From the NCBI GenBank assembly GCA_033675265.1, contig JAUJYZ010000625.1:187501-251500 (forward strand): a stretch of 64,000 bases of DNA. Reading direction: 5' to 3'. Below the pieces are notes generated by a model. That model was not told the DNA's origin, did not search any database, and saw only the letters and a list, made by a program, of their open reading frames with translations. Position 1 is the first letter of the stretch, and every line of letters starts with the position of its first letter. This document shows, in pieces, positions 1 through 11,640 of this stretch. A program made the position numbers and the translations under genes. This DNA comes from Actinostola sp. cb2023. Its lineage: Eukaryota; Cnidaria; Anthozoa; Actiniaria; Actinostolidae.

Positions 1-814
1 TTGGTTAAATTCGCTCCTTCATTGTAGAGCACTATATTGTTTTCACCGGTGAACTTCACCTGAATTATATATATATATATATACAGCGATTTGCAAAAAT
101 TCTGTAAAATCCCAATATATCGATATATAGTAATTTGCATAATCCTAATTCTTTCATTTTAGCTACTATTTTCACTAGGGAAATCAGAATACAAAGCCTA
201 AAATCCAGGTTATTACATATTCCTACATTCCAAGCATGGCCCACGGGATATATTACATCACCCAGTGTGCACCGCTCCCTATAAATACGCCTACTTTCAT
301 AGATTTATTGTAGTTTAGCTCTTTTTCCAAAAGACGTACAGAAGCGAACGAAAACTTCTTTAGTCACAAAGTTCATCGCTGCGCCTACCGCGTCTGGATT
401 CCGTCGAAGGTCAAAGCTTCTCTTTGCTGCATGTCCATGCTGGAAGCGGTTTTTCAGCAGTTAAATATTCTGGTCTAGAACTACAAACCTACATTGCACT
501 CGGGCAAGCCCAAGCTATTTCCAAGAAGAACAGTAACTCGTCATGTCCGTTTATCGCTCTTATTCGGTTATGGTAGGTTTTGCTAAAAATTCATGTTTTA
601 TCACTCGGCAGAAAGCCACGTGTCGCCAATTTGAAGCACAGGAAGCCCAAACATATAAGTGAGCTTATCTCATGTCATTATCATTTGCTGAAATGTAGAA
701 TGAATGTGCACAGATGCATTTCAACCTGCAAAAATTGAACTCGCAGCACTTCATTTTCTATTAGAAACAACTGGTTAGGACTATGATAGTAGTATGTTAG
801 GGATGACTCGATCC
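1..814. other. Non-coding stretch, no gene seen
   Basis: I see no supported gene here. Positions 67-83 are an (AT)n tract followed at once by ACAGCGATTTGCAAA. The reverse complement of that motif lies beside the CTAT microsatellite near 21078-21100, so this is probably one end of a dispersed repeat that carries a microsatellite at its edge. The stretch at 735-775 resembles 49110-49150 (CTCGCAGCAC shared), another sign of dispersed repeats. Confidence 0.5.
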
Positions 815-817
815 CCG

Positions 818-1275
818 TTTGGGTGGAGGTTTTAATTATCTCGGGTGGAGGAGGGTGGAGGTTTTAATTATCTGGGGTGGAGGAGGGTGGAGGTTTTAAT
901 TATCTCGGGTGGAGGAGGGTGGAGGTTTTAATTATCTCGGGTGGAGGAGGGTGGAGGTTTTAATTATCTCGGGTGGAGGAGGGTGGAGGTTTTAATTATC
1001 TCGGGTGGAGGATGTTGGAGGTTTTAATTATCTCGGGTGGAGGAGGGTGGAGGTTTTAATTATCTCGGGTGGAGGAGGGTGGAGGTTTTAATTATCTCGG
1101 GTGGAGGAGGGTGGAGGTTTTAATTATCTCGGGTGGAGGAGGGTGGAGGTTTTCATTATCTCGGGTGGAGGAGGGTGGAGGTTTTCATTATCTCGGGTGG
1201 AGGAGGGTGGAGGTTTTCATTATCTCGGGTGGAGGAGGGTGGAGGAGGTTTTAATTATCTCGGGTGGAGGAATGC
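818..1275. repeat. 32-bp tandem repeat, left outer array
   Basis: About 14 copies of a 32-bp GGTGGAGG...TTTTAATTATCTC unit, with late copies changed to TTTTCATTATC. The same unit, inverted, makes up 6166-6486. Open frames here are artefacts of the repeat. Confidence 0.9.
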
Positions 1276-1868
1276 TCGTTTGGTAGGTGGATTTCATTAA
1301 TTTAGTAGGTGGAAGTAGGAATAATTGATGTGGATTTTAATGCTAAATATAAATATTGAATAACTAGTGATGATATATTCGCGCTACTGTAGCTGCATTA
1401 ATGAATTTACTGTGAAATGAATGGTACATTTGACTTCTTATAACTGTAATCACATTTTAAGTTGTAATTCAATTGTTCGAGAACCAAATGCGTGGTTTTA
1501 ATACTTCACTGATTGCTGATTGCGTTGAAAAGTGCTGCTGGGCTGCTATAGCTCATTAGCCATGCAAAATGGTGAGCTCTCTGGTCATGCCTAAAGCAAA
1601 ACAATAGACCCTTTTGTTGTCCAAAACAATGAACAACTCCTTGTAACAAGCTTAAGAACAAAAGCTTGGTTTTCAACAAGAAGTATATTTAACCACTGCA
1701 AAGTAAGAATTACATGAGCTGATAATAATAATAATAATAACTTTATTTCAAGAGGGTAAACACGTTACAGCTAAAGCTGATAAACTAGTGGCCCTCGATA
1801 TTACAATACTACAATAAAACTACATATATATATTGATCAAGTTACATTTCAATCTATTAACAGTGATA

Positions 1869-2501
1869 TTATAACTTGTACACAGGATAATGGTTCGCAT
1901 TGTGTTCTAGAATAGGCTGTTTGTGAAAGAGTTTATTCAGCAAGAACTTTCGTTGATGTATAGCTGCCTCAGTTGCTTCTTCCCATCCAAAGCCTTCTGT
2001 GTCCATAAGATTTTGCTTTGTTTCCATTACTTTTCGATATTCAGCATTTTTCTTTAATCCATGCATCCATTTGAGATACTCAAATAAAACAGCCCGTAGC
2101 TCTTTTCTGTATGTTGGTACCAAGTCGTTACTGGCTTTGATTTTAGCAGTTTCTGCATTTTCGCCAGCTTGTTCATAATTATCAACTAAATGTTGTCAGT
2201 TGTTCTCATGGCGTTCTATTGCTTCTGTCTGAATCCGTTGCCACACACTTTCTCCAACTCCATCATGACTATCGTTTGAAGACTCCGATGTTGTTGTGTC
2301 CTGAGAATGAATTCCAACTGAACCTTCATTTTCCTGATTACTATCTAAACTGGATTCTTCATCCTGGTAATGAGCGGACATGGTAGCCTTGTCAGTTTTC
2401 TCCTTCTCTCCTCCAACTGTTAAATCAAATGAACTAGTTTGATTGTGGCCCCTTATATATACATTTAACACAGGCGTAGTCACCAAGCAAAGGAACATCA
2501 T
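1869..2501 (-). pseudogene. Decayed ORF, left palindrome arm (unrecognised protein)
   Basis: I do not recognise the family. Reading on the minus strand gives a Ser/Glu/Asp-rich stretch (SSLDSNQENEGSVG, TTTSESSNDSHDGVGES), then a TGA stop at about 2196-2198. The same frame continues into a charged helical region (LRAVLFEYLKWMHGLKKN) and TEGFGWEEATEAA. The right-arm copy at 4194-4763 has the identical stop, so the coding block was broken before the arms were duplicated. Downstream on this strand comes an AATAAA/(TTA)n tail near 1720-1745, as in retroposed sequences. The block is likely part of a mobile element. Confidence 0.5.
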
Positions 2502-2799
2502 TCACCATGATAAATAAGCCTCTACCTCAACTAGTGTTCCAAGTATCTATCCATCCACCCATGCGTGTATGTTTACTTGGTTTTATGGTAGATGCAATTA
2601 TACTCAAATGAAAGTTGTCTTGACAATGCGGACACATTCTTTCATCGTTTTTGGTCTACTTCATAGGTTAGCCATTTTGCGCCAACTTTATATCCTTCTT
2701 TGCTGTAGGATGATTTCCCTCTCTTTTTAAAACTATTCTTGTGGGATTGTATTTTTTTATCCAAATCACGATCTCTCAAGTAAGTATAAAACTTGCGTT

Positions 2800-3045
2800 C
2801 TATTCGTTTTGCCTTTGTAACACATCGTCAAAGCTCTTCTGTACACATGTTTCTTGTTCTTTTCCTATGTATTCTCTTATCTCTTGACCTCGAAGTGTGT
2901 TGCATAATCCCATTTTGCTCCTATTCAACCATTTCTTTCTTTCCTCTTGTTCCATATGATGCACTTGGTCTAAAAGATTTGCCAACCTAACAAGATTGGT
3001 GCTCGTGCAACCAAACACTGGACAATTTATATGAGTGCGACCCAT
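2800..3045 (-). pseudogene. Zinc-finger-like ORF, left arm, truncated by frameshift
   Basis: This is the left-arm copy of the 134-aa ORF at 3649-4053. It begins MGRTHINCPVFGC and ends early because one A is missing in the run after GCAAAACGA. The first histidine of the C-x4-C-x10-H-x4-H pattern seen in the right arm is replaced by leucine (RLANLLDQVH). It is therefore both frameshifted and altered at a presumptive zinc ligand. Confidence 0.5.
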
Positions 3046-3116
3046 TTCTCACTCAAGGATGCACTCCCTACGGTGACTCGAACCAAATGACCTTCTAGTG
3101 GATTATGGTGTCAAAT

Positions 3117-3250
3117 ATAAGGCCCGAAGTGTCCCTAGGATGTGGCCCGATAAGGCCCGATGTGGCCCGAAATGGCCCGATAAAGGCCCGATAAGGCCCG
3201 TAATGGCCCGATAAGGCCCGATATGGCCCGATATAGCCCGAAATGGTCCG
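3117..3250. repeat. GGCCCGAT short tandem array, left inner
   Basis: Repeated 10-11-bp GGCCCGATAT-type units close to the palindrome centre. It is inverted with respect to the array at 3425-3560. Confidence 0.85.
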
Positions 3251-3424
3251 ATGGTAGTACACCCCTCTTTACGCATGTGTTTATTTTTTCTTGGTGTGAA
3301 ATTTTAGCTACCTAGTAAAGGCTACATATTAAAAATTACCTAATAAGTCCCTTCAAATATATTTGTGAGGCTAGGCAAAGCGAAATGTCGCCCCAGAAAA
3401 AAAAAACATGCGTAAAGAGGGGTG

Positions 3425-3560
3425 AACTGCCATCGGACCATATCGGGCCATATCGGGCCATATCGGGCCATATCGGGCCTTATCGGGCCATTCCGGGCCT
3501 TATCGGGCCTTTATCGGGCCATTTCGGGCCACATCGGGCCTTATCGGGCCACATCCTAGG
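3425..3560. repeat. GGCCCGAT short tandem array, right inner
   Basis: About twelve ATCGGGCC-type units, the mirror of 3117-3250. It is followed at 3611-3623 by GGTTCGAGTCACC, which matches an RNA polymerase III B box. No A box or tRNA fold is evident. Confidence 0.85.
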
Positions 3561-3648
3561 GACACTTCGGGCCTTATATTTGACACCATAATCCACTAGA
3601 AGGTCATTTGGTTCGAGTCACCGTAGGGAGTGCATCCTTGAGTGAGAA

Positions 3649-4053
3649 ATGGGTCGCACTCATAGAAATTGTCCAGTGTTTGGTTGCACCAGCACCAATC
3701 TTGTTAGGTTGGCAAATCATTTAGACCAAGTGCATCATATGGAACAAGAGGAAAGAAAGAAATGGTTGAATAGGAGCAAAATGGGATTATGCAACACACT
3801 TCGAGGTCAAGAGATAAGAGAATACATAGGAAAAGAACAAGAAACATGTGTACAGAAGAGCTTTGACGATGTGTTACAAAGGCAAAACGAAATAGAACGC
3901 AAGTTTTATACTTACTTGAGAGATCGTGATTTGGATAAAAAAATACAATCCCACAAGAATAGTTTTAAAAAGAGAGGGAAATCAGCCTACAGCAAAGAAG
4001 GATATAAAGTTGGCGCAAAATGGCTAACCTATGAAGTAGACCAAAAACGATGA
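3649..4053 (+). CDS. Zinc-finger-like ORF, right arm (134 aa, unrecognised family)
   Basis: An open frame of 134 codons beginning MGRTHRNCPVFGC. Residues 8-30 show a C-x4-C-x10-H-x4-H arrangement (CPVFGC ... NHLDQVH), compatible with a small C2H2-type zinc-binding fold. The rest is Lys/Glu-rich and helical. Just after the stop, another frame reads MCPHCQDNFHLS, suggesting that a frameshift removed a second Cys pair from the end of the protein. The left-arm copy is more damaged. I infer a mobile-element or repeat-encoded DNA-binding protein. No function can be assigned from sequence alone. Confidence 0.45.
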   Translation: MGRTHRNCPVFGCTSTNLVRLANHLDQVHHMEQEERKKWLNRSKMGLCNTLRGQEIREYIGKEQETCVQKSFDDVLQRQNEIERKFYTYLRDRDLDKKIQSHKNSFKKRGKSAYSKEGYKVGAKWLTYEVDQKR

Positions 4054-4193
4054 AAGAATGTGTCCGCATTGTCAAGACAACTTTCATTTGAGTATAATTG
4101 CATCTACCATAAAACCAAGTAAACATACACGCATGGGTGGATGGATAGATACTTGGAACACTAGTTGAGGTAGAGGCTTATTTATCATGGTGA

Positions 4194-4763
4194 ATGATGT
4201 TCCTTTGCTTGGTGACTACGCCTGTGTTAAATGTATATATAAGGGGCCACAATCAAACTAGTTCATTTGATTTAACAGTCGGAGGAGAGAGGGAGAAAAC
4301 TGACAAGGCCACCATGTCCGCTCATTACCAGGATGAAGAATCCAGTTTAGATAGTAATCAGGAAAGTGAAGGTTCAGTTGGAATTCATTCTCAGGACACA
4401 ACAACATCGGAGTCTTCAAACGATAGTCATGATGGAGTTGGAGAAAGTGTGTGGCAACGGATTCAGACAGAAGCAATAGAACGCCATGAGAACAACTGAC
4501 AACATTTAGTTGATAATTATGAACAAGCTGGCGAAAATGCAGAAACTGCTAAAATCAAAGCCAGTAACGACTTGGTACCAACATACAGAAAAGAGCTACG
4601 GGCTGTTTTATTTGAGTATCTCAAATGGATGCATGGATTAAAGAAAAATGCTGAATATCGAAAAGTAATGGAAACAAAGCAAAATCTTATGGACACAGAA
4701 GGCTTTGGATGGGAAGAAGCAACTGAGGCAGCTATGCATCAACGAAAAGTTCTTGCTGAATAA
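4194..4763 (+). pseudogene. Decayed ORF, right arm (unrecognised protein)
   Basis: Right-arm counterpart of 1869-2501. An acidic Ser-rich segment runs to a TGA at 4497-4499, shared with the other arm. The frame then continues through LRAVLFEYLKWMHG to TEGFGWEEATEAA and ends prematurely after RKVLAE, because one extra A is present compared with the left arm, where the frame runs on (FLLNKLFHKQ). An AATAAA followed by (TTA)n lies at 4955-4980. Confidence 0.5.
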
Positions 4764-5013
4764 ACTCTTTCACAAACAGCCTATTCTAGAACACAATGCG
4801 AACCATTATCCTGTGTACAAGTTATAATATCACTGTTAATAGATTGAAATGTAACTTGATCAATATATATATGTAGTTTTATTATAGTATTGTAATATCG
4901 ACTACGAGGGCCACTAGTTTATCAGCTTTAGCTGTAAAGTGTTTACCCTCTTGAAATAAAGTTATTATTATTATTATTATCAGCTCATGTAATTCTTACT
5001 TTGCAGTGGTTAA

Positions 5014-5738
5014 GGATACGGTATACGTTCGCGGGTGTCATGCGCTTCAGAAATTCTGTACGCAACACAAAAGGCTAAACTATGGAAAACTATATATCTT
5101 AGTAAAGCTTAAGAACTGTAGAAAACCATGAAATAATAAAAAATCGAAAAAGTTTTAATTCCATTGAGAGAGAAGGCCCGATTCCAAAAAATGGAGGCTT
5201 TCATAAAATCGAATTACCAGCGCTCCAGTTACGGTCAAATATGAATATGAATGCTGAATCTCTATCACCAGATATTGTTTTCCAAAACTGTGTCGGGGAT
5301 TTTCGATATTTGATTCCTAAAAAAAATTACAAGCATTCGAAGTTTGATGTTAGATATTTTTCGAGTTGATGTAATATGAATGCTAATAACTTGAAATCTA
5401 AAGTGAAATCAAACAATCCCCGACACGCTTTTTGAGATCGAATACCAAAGATGATGTCTGCCAAATTTCGTGGAAATTAGATGTTTCTAGATACCCTATG
5501 AGTTCACGTTTATGTCGAGCTTCACGGCAAAATATACTTAAGAGAAATAAGCTAATTAGTTGACATATTTCGTGCTTGTTGATATTATACGACGGAGCAC
5601 GTTTTCGTCCATAACTCAAAAAGAAAAATTCGGATTCAAAAACTTTTTTCACCAAGTTATAGCTTGTGATATTTTCTTGCTGATAAGCTAAAAAAAGCAA
5701 ATTCGAGTTCTGAGACCGCGCGAACGTATACCATATCC
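5014..5738. mobile_element. 725-bp TIR element at TTAA (non-autonomous)
   Basis: Inverted ends GGATACGGTATACGTTCGCG and GGATATGGTATACGTTCGCG (one mismatch in 20) are flanked by TTAA at 5010-5013 and 5739-5742. The left palindrome arm gives the empty site, with a single TTAA at about 1690-1693, so both the boundaries and the duplication are read directly. A TTAA target is typical of piggyBac and Kolobok transposons. The element has no recognisable transposase; a minus-strand 100-aa frame (5398-5700) inside it resembles nothing I know. Confidence 0.85.
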
Positions 5739-6165
5739 TTAAATAAACTTCTTGTTGAAAACCAAGCTTTTGTTCTTAAGCTTGTTACAAGGAGTTGTTC
5801 ATTGTTTTGGACAACAAAAGGGTCTATTGTTTTGCTTTAGGCATGACCAGAGAGCTCACCATTTTGCATGGCTAATGAGCTATAGCAGCCCAGCAGCACT
5901 TTTCAACGCAATCAGCAATCAGTGAAGTATTAAAACCACGCATTTGGTTCTCGAACAATTGAATTACAACTTAAAATGTGATTACAGTTATAAGAAGTCA
6001 AATGTACCATTCATTTCACAGTAAATTCATTAATGCAGCTACAGTAGCGCGAATATATCATCAGTAGTTATTCAATATTTATATTTAGCATTAAAATCCA
6101 CATCAATTATTCCTACTTCCACCTACTAAATTAATGAAATCCACCTACCAAACGAGCATTCCTCC

Positions 6166-6486
6166 ACCCGAGATAATGAAAACCTCCACCCTCCTCCACC
6201 CGAGATAATGAAAACCTCCACCCTCCTCCACCCGAGATAATGAAAACCTCCACCCTCCTCCACCCGAGATAATGAAAACCTCCACCCTCCTCCACCCGAG
6301 ATAATTAAAACCTCCACCTTCCTCCACCCGAGATAATTAAAACCTCCAACATCCTCCACCCGAGATAATTAAAACCTCCACCCTCCTCCACCCGAGATAA
6401 TTAAAACCTCCACCCTCCTCCACCCCAGATAATTAAAACCTCCACCCTCCTCCACCCGAGATAATTAAAACCTCCACCCTCCTCCA
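6166..6486. repeat. 32-bp tandem repeat, right outer array
   Basis: About ten copies of the 32-bp unit, inverted relative to 818-1275. The array abuts the L1 remnant at 6487. Confidence 0.9.
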
Positions 6487-8246
6487 ATGTGTATTTTTGT
6501 TCATATAATGAAACTATTATACATATGTTGTTTTGCAATCAGAATTAAATGGTTTAAAAACAGAGAGTATTTGAAGTTGGATAAATGACCATATAGGATT
6601 GTTCCGAGATCAAGTTTCAGTTGTGACTTAGCATCAATGTGTAATGACCACCAACTTTGAAATTTGTTCCAAAAATATCGTGCGTGCGTACAGAGAGAAA
6701 AAGTGTTTGCAAGTGCGTCGTTCTTTATCTATGCAAAAAGGACAGGAATATAATCATCATTTGTAATACCTACTTTTTTTAGGTAATCATTCAGGGGAAG
6801 TATATTGTGTATGATTTTAAACTGGAAAACTGATAATTTTATTTCTTTTGTTACGCTAAACGGCAGTGAATATATTGCGTTTAGATCTTTTTGTGTAAAA
6901 CCTTCATTAAGAATTAAAGGTTCATTTGTGGGGTGCTCAAACTCAATTTTGGTAAAAAACTGTCTTATTATTTTTGCTGTCATTTTTGTTAAATTATTAG
7001 GTGGTTTTACTGATATTGTGGTCGAATTGTTTTGTTTTATTCTGTTCCTAACTGCATTAACAATACCGCCATACGTTAAAAAATTAGTATTTATGTTGTA
7101 TTTTTTGATAAATTCAGAAAAACTGAGAAACTTATTTCCGGGTCCTATTAGATCTTCAAAAGATTTAACGCCCTTATCAAACCATGATTTATAGAAAACT
7201 GATGCGTTGCTAACTTTAATATGTTTGTTGTTCCAAATGAATGAATTCGAAATATTTTGTTTATGGAGATTTAGCGCGTTAAAATTCTGAGTGTAGGACA
7301 AAATACATTTATAGAAATTTGGTGTGTTAGATAATACGAGTTCTTTTTTGTTAAAATCACACGAGAACAGAAACAACCCTCCATATTTCGATAAATAGCT
7401 TCGGGGGATCATTTTCCATTCGGATTGTTTTTCGTCCAGAAGGCGTTTAACCCACGCAAGTTTAAGGGCTTTTTCTATATGTACGAACGATGTCATATTT
7501 AGTCCCCCTTCCTTTTTGTTGCCGATAATGGTTCTCTTTTTTATTTTGGCGGGTTTATTGTCCCAAATAAACTTAAATGTAACTTTATCTACCTTTTCGG
7601 CAAAATTTTCTGGAATGCATAACACCGAAGCATTAAAGGTAAGTTTAGACAATCCTAAGGTTTTAACGATGTTGATTTTTCCATACAATGAGAGCTTTCT
7701 TTTTTTCCACGAAGAAAGTATGTCATCTAATTGGTTAAGCTTGTTGTAAAAGTTTAGTTGGTCACTTGTTTGCTTATCATAAGTGAAATAAATTCCTAGT
7801 GCTAGTATGGGTTCTGAAGTCCATTTCAGTCCGAAAGGTTGGGCTGAGCTTCCTTTTGTGGAACCAATCCACATCGCTTCAGTTTTGTTGAGATTAGGTT
7901 CTAGGCTTGAGACTTTTTTGAAATTATCCAACACAGTGAGAATATTTTGAATGGAGTTTTCATCTTGAACAAAACATGTTGTATCGTCAGCGTACTGGGT
8001 TAATTTTATTTATTTCATTTTGATCGATACAGATGCCTTTTATGTCTGGGTTATTATTATTAGCGTATGCAATCATCTCCACAGATAGAACAAAAAGCGG
8101 TCCAAATAAAGGGCAACCTTGTCGAACACCTCTATGTAGAGTGAAAAAGTTTGATGCATATCCGTTGTTTATTACGCAGCTAGAAATATTTTTGTAGAAA
8201 GTCTTAATCCAAGAAGTTAGAGTGGGACCGAAGTTAAAGGTTTTAA
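6487..8246 (-). pseudogene. L1-type LINE ORF2, C-terminal part, broken
   Basis: The minus strand encodes the second half of a non-LTR reverse transcriptase. Visible are NNGYASNFFTLHRGVRQGCPL (palm), a YADD active site just after a frameshift near 7990, and a 401-aa frame (7934-6729) with LYGKINIVKTLGLSKL, KFIWDNKPAKIKKR and GGLNMTSF, typical of the L1/Tx1 C-terminal region. A frameshift at about 6730 leads into a Cys-rich C-terminal segment. The other half lies at 10144-11640, beyond the TTAA element. Several frameshifts make it non-functional. Confidence 0.85.
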
Positions 8247-10143
8247 GAGTGTATTCATGAGTGGACCAGGCAGTCGTGACACATGACATCTCTCTGATCT
8301 CAATGAAACTAAACCAGAAGAAAGCCCTCACCTGAAAACGCATACTGCCAAAGTATGACATTTTTTTATTATTTCAGGGGGGAGTTAGACCACCCCCCCT
8401 CGTTTCTGCAGGGGAAGGACTGAATTTCCATAGCAAAATAATACCTACTTCACACACCTCTCTTTCCCTCCATTTACAATCAATTCAGTTCTTACTTCCC
8501 CTGAGGAATAAATGGTCCTTTAGCAGCTTACAGGGGAGACTACAGTCGCGTGACTATAATACCTGTCAATTGGGGTCTGTCAATCAATATACTGTCACAC
8601 AACTGATTTGTGTGAAGTCAAAAACCCACATATTTGACCTGCATATGTTGCAAACATGTTGCAGAGGTGGACACACGCTGCAAGAATACGTGTTGCGTGC
8701 AATTGCGCGCAATGCTGCACCGTGTGCATGTCCGGCCCTGTACTCGTAGTCGAATCTGAAGCTCTCTAAAGGCTCTTATCCAATCAGCGCGCGAGAAATT
8801 TGACAAATGTTGTAAAATCTAAAATCGATCATACTTTTTGTCATGTTCTCATGTTCCCAAATAGGGCTCTATAAGTAATACATTATTATATTATTATTAT
8901 TTCAAAACAAACTATAACCAATGATTCAAAATGGGAATAAAACAAAAACATTCCTTGATTTTATATATCATTTCCATGCGAAAATGGCCATTTCCTTTAT
9001 TTTTGTGTCATGGGCTACCTGTATATGTGAGATACCGCTGACCAAATACTGGTCACGCAATCCAGTGCAGCGCAAGTTTGTCAGGAAAGAAATGTCGTAA
9101 ATCTTCGCAAAACTGTAGTAAAGATGTAGGAATTGTATTTGTACTACCAAGACAAAGCTAATTGAGTACTTAAACGAAGCTCGGCCTTCAACATTAGACG
9201 GTTGACAACAAAATGTTCAGAAGATGTAATGGCATTCTCGAATTTCAACCAGAAACGTGTGAGGTCAACAATTGCGATCTTATTGATTTGGACGGCAGAG
9301 ACCAAGGAACGTACGTCGGTGAGCAACATATGTAAGTCTTATTCACTCAGCAATAATGTTTTTGTATTGAAATGACATAGGATCGAATGATTACAAAATA
9401 CTCATTGTTGCATCTAATCGTTTGTGCAATTTAGAGTTGATATTGCAACAGCGACTGCTGTTTTCAAATAATAACTCATATTTGAGTATTGTACAAGGAA
9501 AGTGGTTGTTAATAAACGAGATTAAGCATGGAAAAAGAGTTAGTTTATTGATTATGGGATGTAAGTTGCGAGCTCTTCGCTGTAAGTAGGTAACAATTTT
9601 ACTGTTTGGGTTGACTCCTGCTGTGACACATTGTGCCAAGACTAAAATATATCCCAAACATTTTATTTCAGTTATTCTTAGTTGAAGGGTAGATCTAACA
9701 CAGAAAAGTGTTTTGGGGTTTGCACAAGGTTTCTTATTCGAGATATTTGAGGTCAAATATTTGGGTTTTTGACTTCACACAAATCAGTTGTGTGACAGTA
9801 TATTGATTGACAGACCCCAATTGACAGGTATTATAGTCACGCGACTGTAGTCTCCCCTGTAAGCTGCTAAAGGACCATTTATTCCTCAGGGGAAGTAAAA
9901 ACTGAATTGATTGTAAATAGAGGGAAAGAGAGGTGTGTGAAGTAGGTATTATTTTGCTATGGAAATTCAGTCCTTCCCCTGCAGAAACGAGGGGGGGTGG
10001 TCTAACTCCCCCCTGAAATAATAAAAAAATGTCATACTTTGGCAGTATGCGTTTTCAGGTGAGGGCTTTCTTCTGGTTTAGTTTCATTGAGATCAGAGAG
10101 ATGTCATGTGTCACGACTGCCTGGTCCACTCATGGATACACTC
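8247..10143. mobile_element. 1.9-kb element with 394-bp inverted ends, inserted at TTAA
   Basis: Inverted repeats 8247-8640 and 9750-10143 are nearly identical and begin GAGTGTATTCATGAGTGGAC or its one-base variant. They are flanked by TTAA at 8243-8246 and 10144-10147. Joining the flanks at a single TTAA restores the reading frame of the L1 reverse transcriptase (...FMFDVL | KTFNFGP), which confirms the boundaries. The 1.1-kb interior has minus-strand frames of 60-121 codons, none recognised. It is probably a non-autonomous piggyBac- or Kolobok-type element. Confidence 0.85.
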
Positions 10144-11640
10144 TTAAGAACATCGAACATGAAGTTCCATTATAAAGAGTCAAAGGCTTTTTTGAAATCT
10201 ATAAAGATTGTAGCTCCAGGCATGTTTTGTTGTAGAGTGTGCTCCATGATGTCGGAAATTAATCTAATGTTTTCACAGATATACCTTGTTTTTACAAAAC
10301 CAGTTAGTTTGGTTTGAATTTATTATTAACGGCAATACTTTATCTATTCTAGTAGATATCGATTTTGTAGCTATTTTATAGTCTACATTGAGCAGAGAAA
10401 TTGGGCGCCCATTTTCAAGGAAAAGCGGGTTCTTTTTTTTCTTTGGAATTAAACTGATGACACCTCGTTTTTGACTAATGCTCATTTCTTCTTTCATGAA
10501 ACTGTAGTTGAAACTGTCAATCATACATTCACTAACTTCTTTCCAGCAAAAACGGTAAAATTCGGCGGATAGGCCATCTGTTCCTAGTGTTTTGTTATTT
10601 GAAAAACTACTTAATGCTTTGAAACATTCTTCTTTAGACAACATTCCTTCGCAGGAAACCGGCATTTGATTTTCGTTTAATTGTATTAAATTTGTTGAAG
10701 TGAGAAATTCCTTCTTTAAGTTTTCGTCGGGATTCGGTCTGGAAGTTTGGTACAGTTGTTCATAAAAGCGTTTCTGTTCACTTAAAATTTCCTCTGGTTT
10801 TTCTAAAGTTTTATTATCTGAAGTTTGTAGTTTGGTAATGTGTTTTCTTGTCGCGTTTCTCTTTTCTAGGCCATAAAAATATTTGGTGTTCTTTTCACCT
10901 AGTTCGTACCAGCGTGTTTTACTTCTGAGAATTGCGCCTTTTGTTTTTTCGTCAAGAATTTCATTTAGCTTTCCTTTGATTTTGGTTAATTCATATTCTG
11001 CCAATTCTTTCTCATATTGATCTTTAATCGTAGGTAAGTTTGTCATTATTTTATTTATTTGTTCAGAATATGTTTTTTCTAAGTTTTGCTTGGTTTTTGC
11101 CTTTTTTATTGAGAAGTATCTGGAGAAATTGCGGATCTCCATTTTTATAAGGTCCCACGCTAAACGTTTATCTTCTAATTTGCTGTAACTTTTTTTCCAT
11201 ATTTCTATGTTTTTTCGGAGTTCATCGGTAAAGGGTTTGTCAGTTAGTAGAGAGTTATTGAACTTCCAGAAACCTGGGCCTCTTTTATGTTTGAAATGAA
11301 ATGTTTGCAGTTGGAATAAAATGGCGGAATGATCACATTCTGGAGCGTAAGTAATGTAACAGTTCTCGGTATATTTTTTAAGATGCTTCGACATTAAGAA
11401 ATAATCCAGTCTGCAGTGGATATTTTTTGTTTTTTCTCTCCATGTAAATTGCTTTTTGTTTGTGTTTAATTCTCTCCAAATATCGATTAATTGAGCTTCT
11501 TTCATGATACTATTAATTTTGTTTATAAGGGGTTGTTTCTGTTGAATGGGTGCTCCTCCTTCCTTGTCTAAATGAGTTAGAGCGCAGTTGAAATCTCCAC
11601 CAATTACTATGTTTTCTCCAACATAGTTTTCTTTCGGATG
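10144..11640 (-). pseudogene. L1-type LINE ORF2, endonuclease/RT N-terminal part, 5'-truncated
   Basis: The minus-strand frame starts inside the endonuclease domain (IGGDFNCAL, RLDYFLMS, PECDHSAIL). It continues through the linker (RSKTRWYELGEKNTKYFYGLEKR), the finger region (LGTDGLSAEFYRFCW) and NGRPISLLNVDYK, then reaches the split at FIDFKKAFDSL (with a stop) and FMFDVL. The first part of the endonuclease is missing. At about 11640 the sequence passes abruptly into an unrelated coding remnant, as expected for a 5'-truncated LINE insertion. Confidence 0.85.

Larger units (their letters stand above)
815..6486. repeat. 5.7-kb inverted duplication (foldback-like palindrome)
   Basis: The left arm (about 815-3299) and right arm (about 3385-6486) are reverse complements of each other around a spacer of about 85 bp. 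Order from outside in: a 32-bp tandem repeat, unique sequence, a (TTA)n-tailed segment, two decayed ORF blocks, and a GGCCCGAT-type tandem array next to the centre. The arms differ by scattered substitutions and single-base indels, and the right arm alone carries the 725-bp insertion at 5014-5738. That argues against a simple fold-back sequencing artefact. Tandem repeats at the outer ends recall foldback transposons, but I see no clear target-site duplication, so a segmental inverted duplication is equally possible. Confidence 0.8.

Noticed and set aside
3600..3630. tRNA-like gene or SINE head (GGTTCGAGTCACC)
   Set aside because: A B-box match alone; no A box at the right distance and no cloverleaf.
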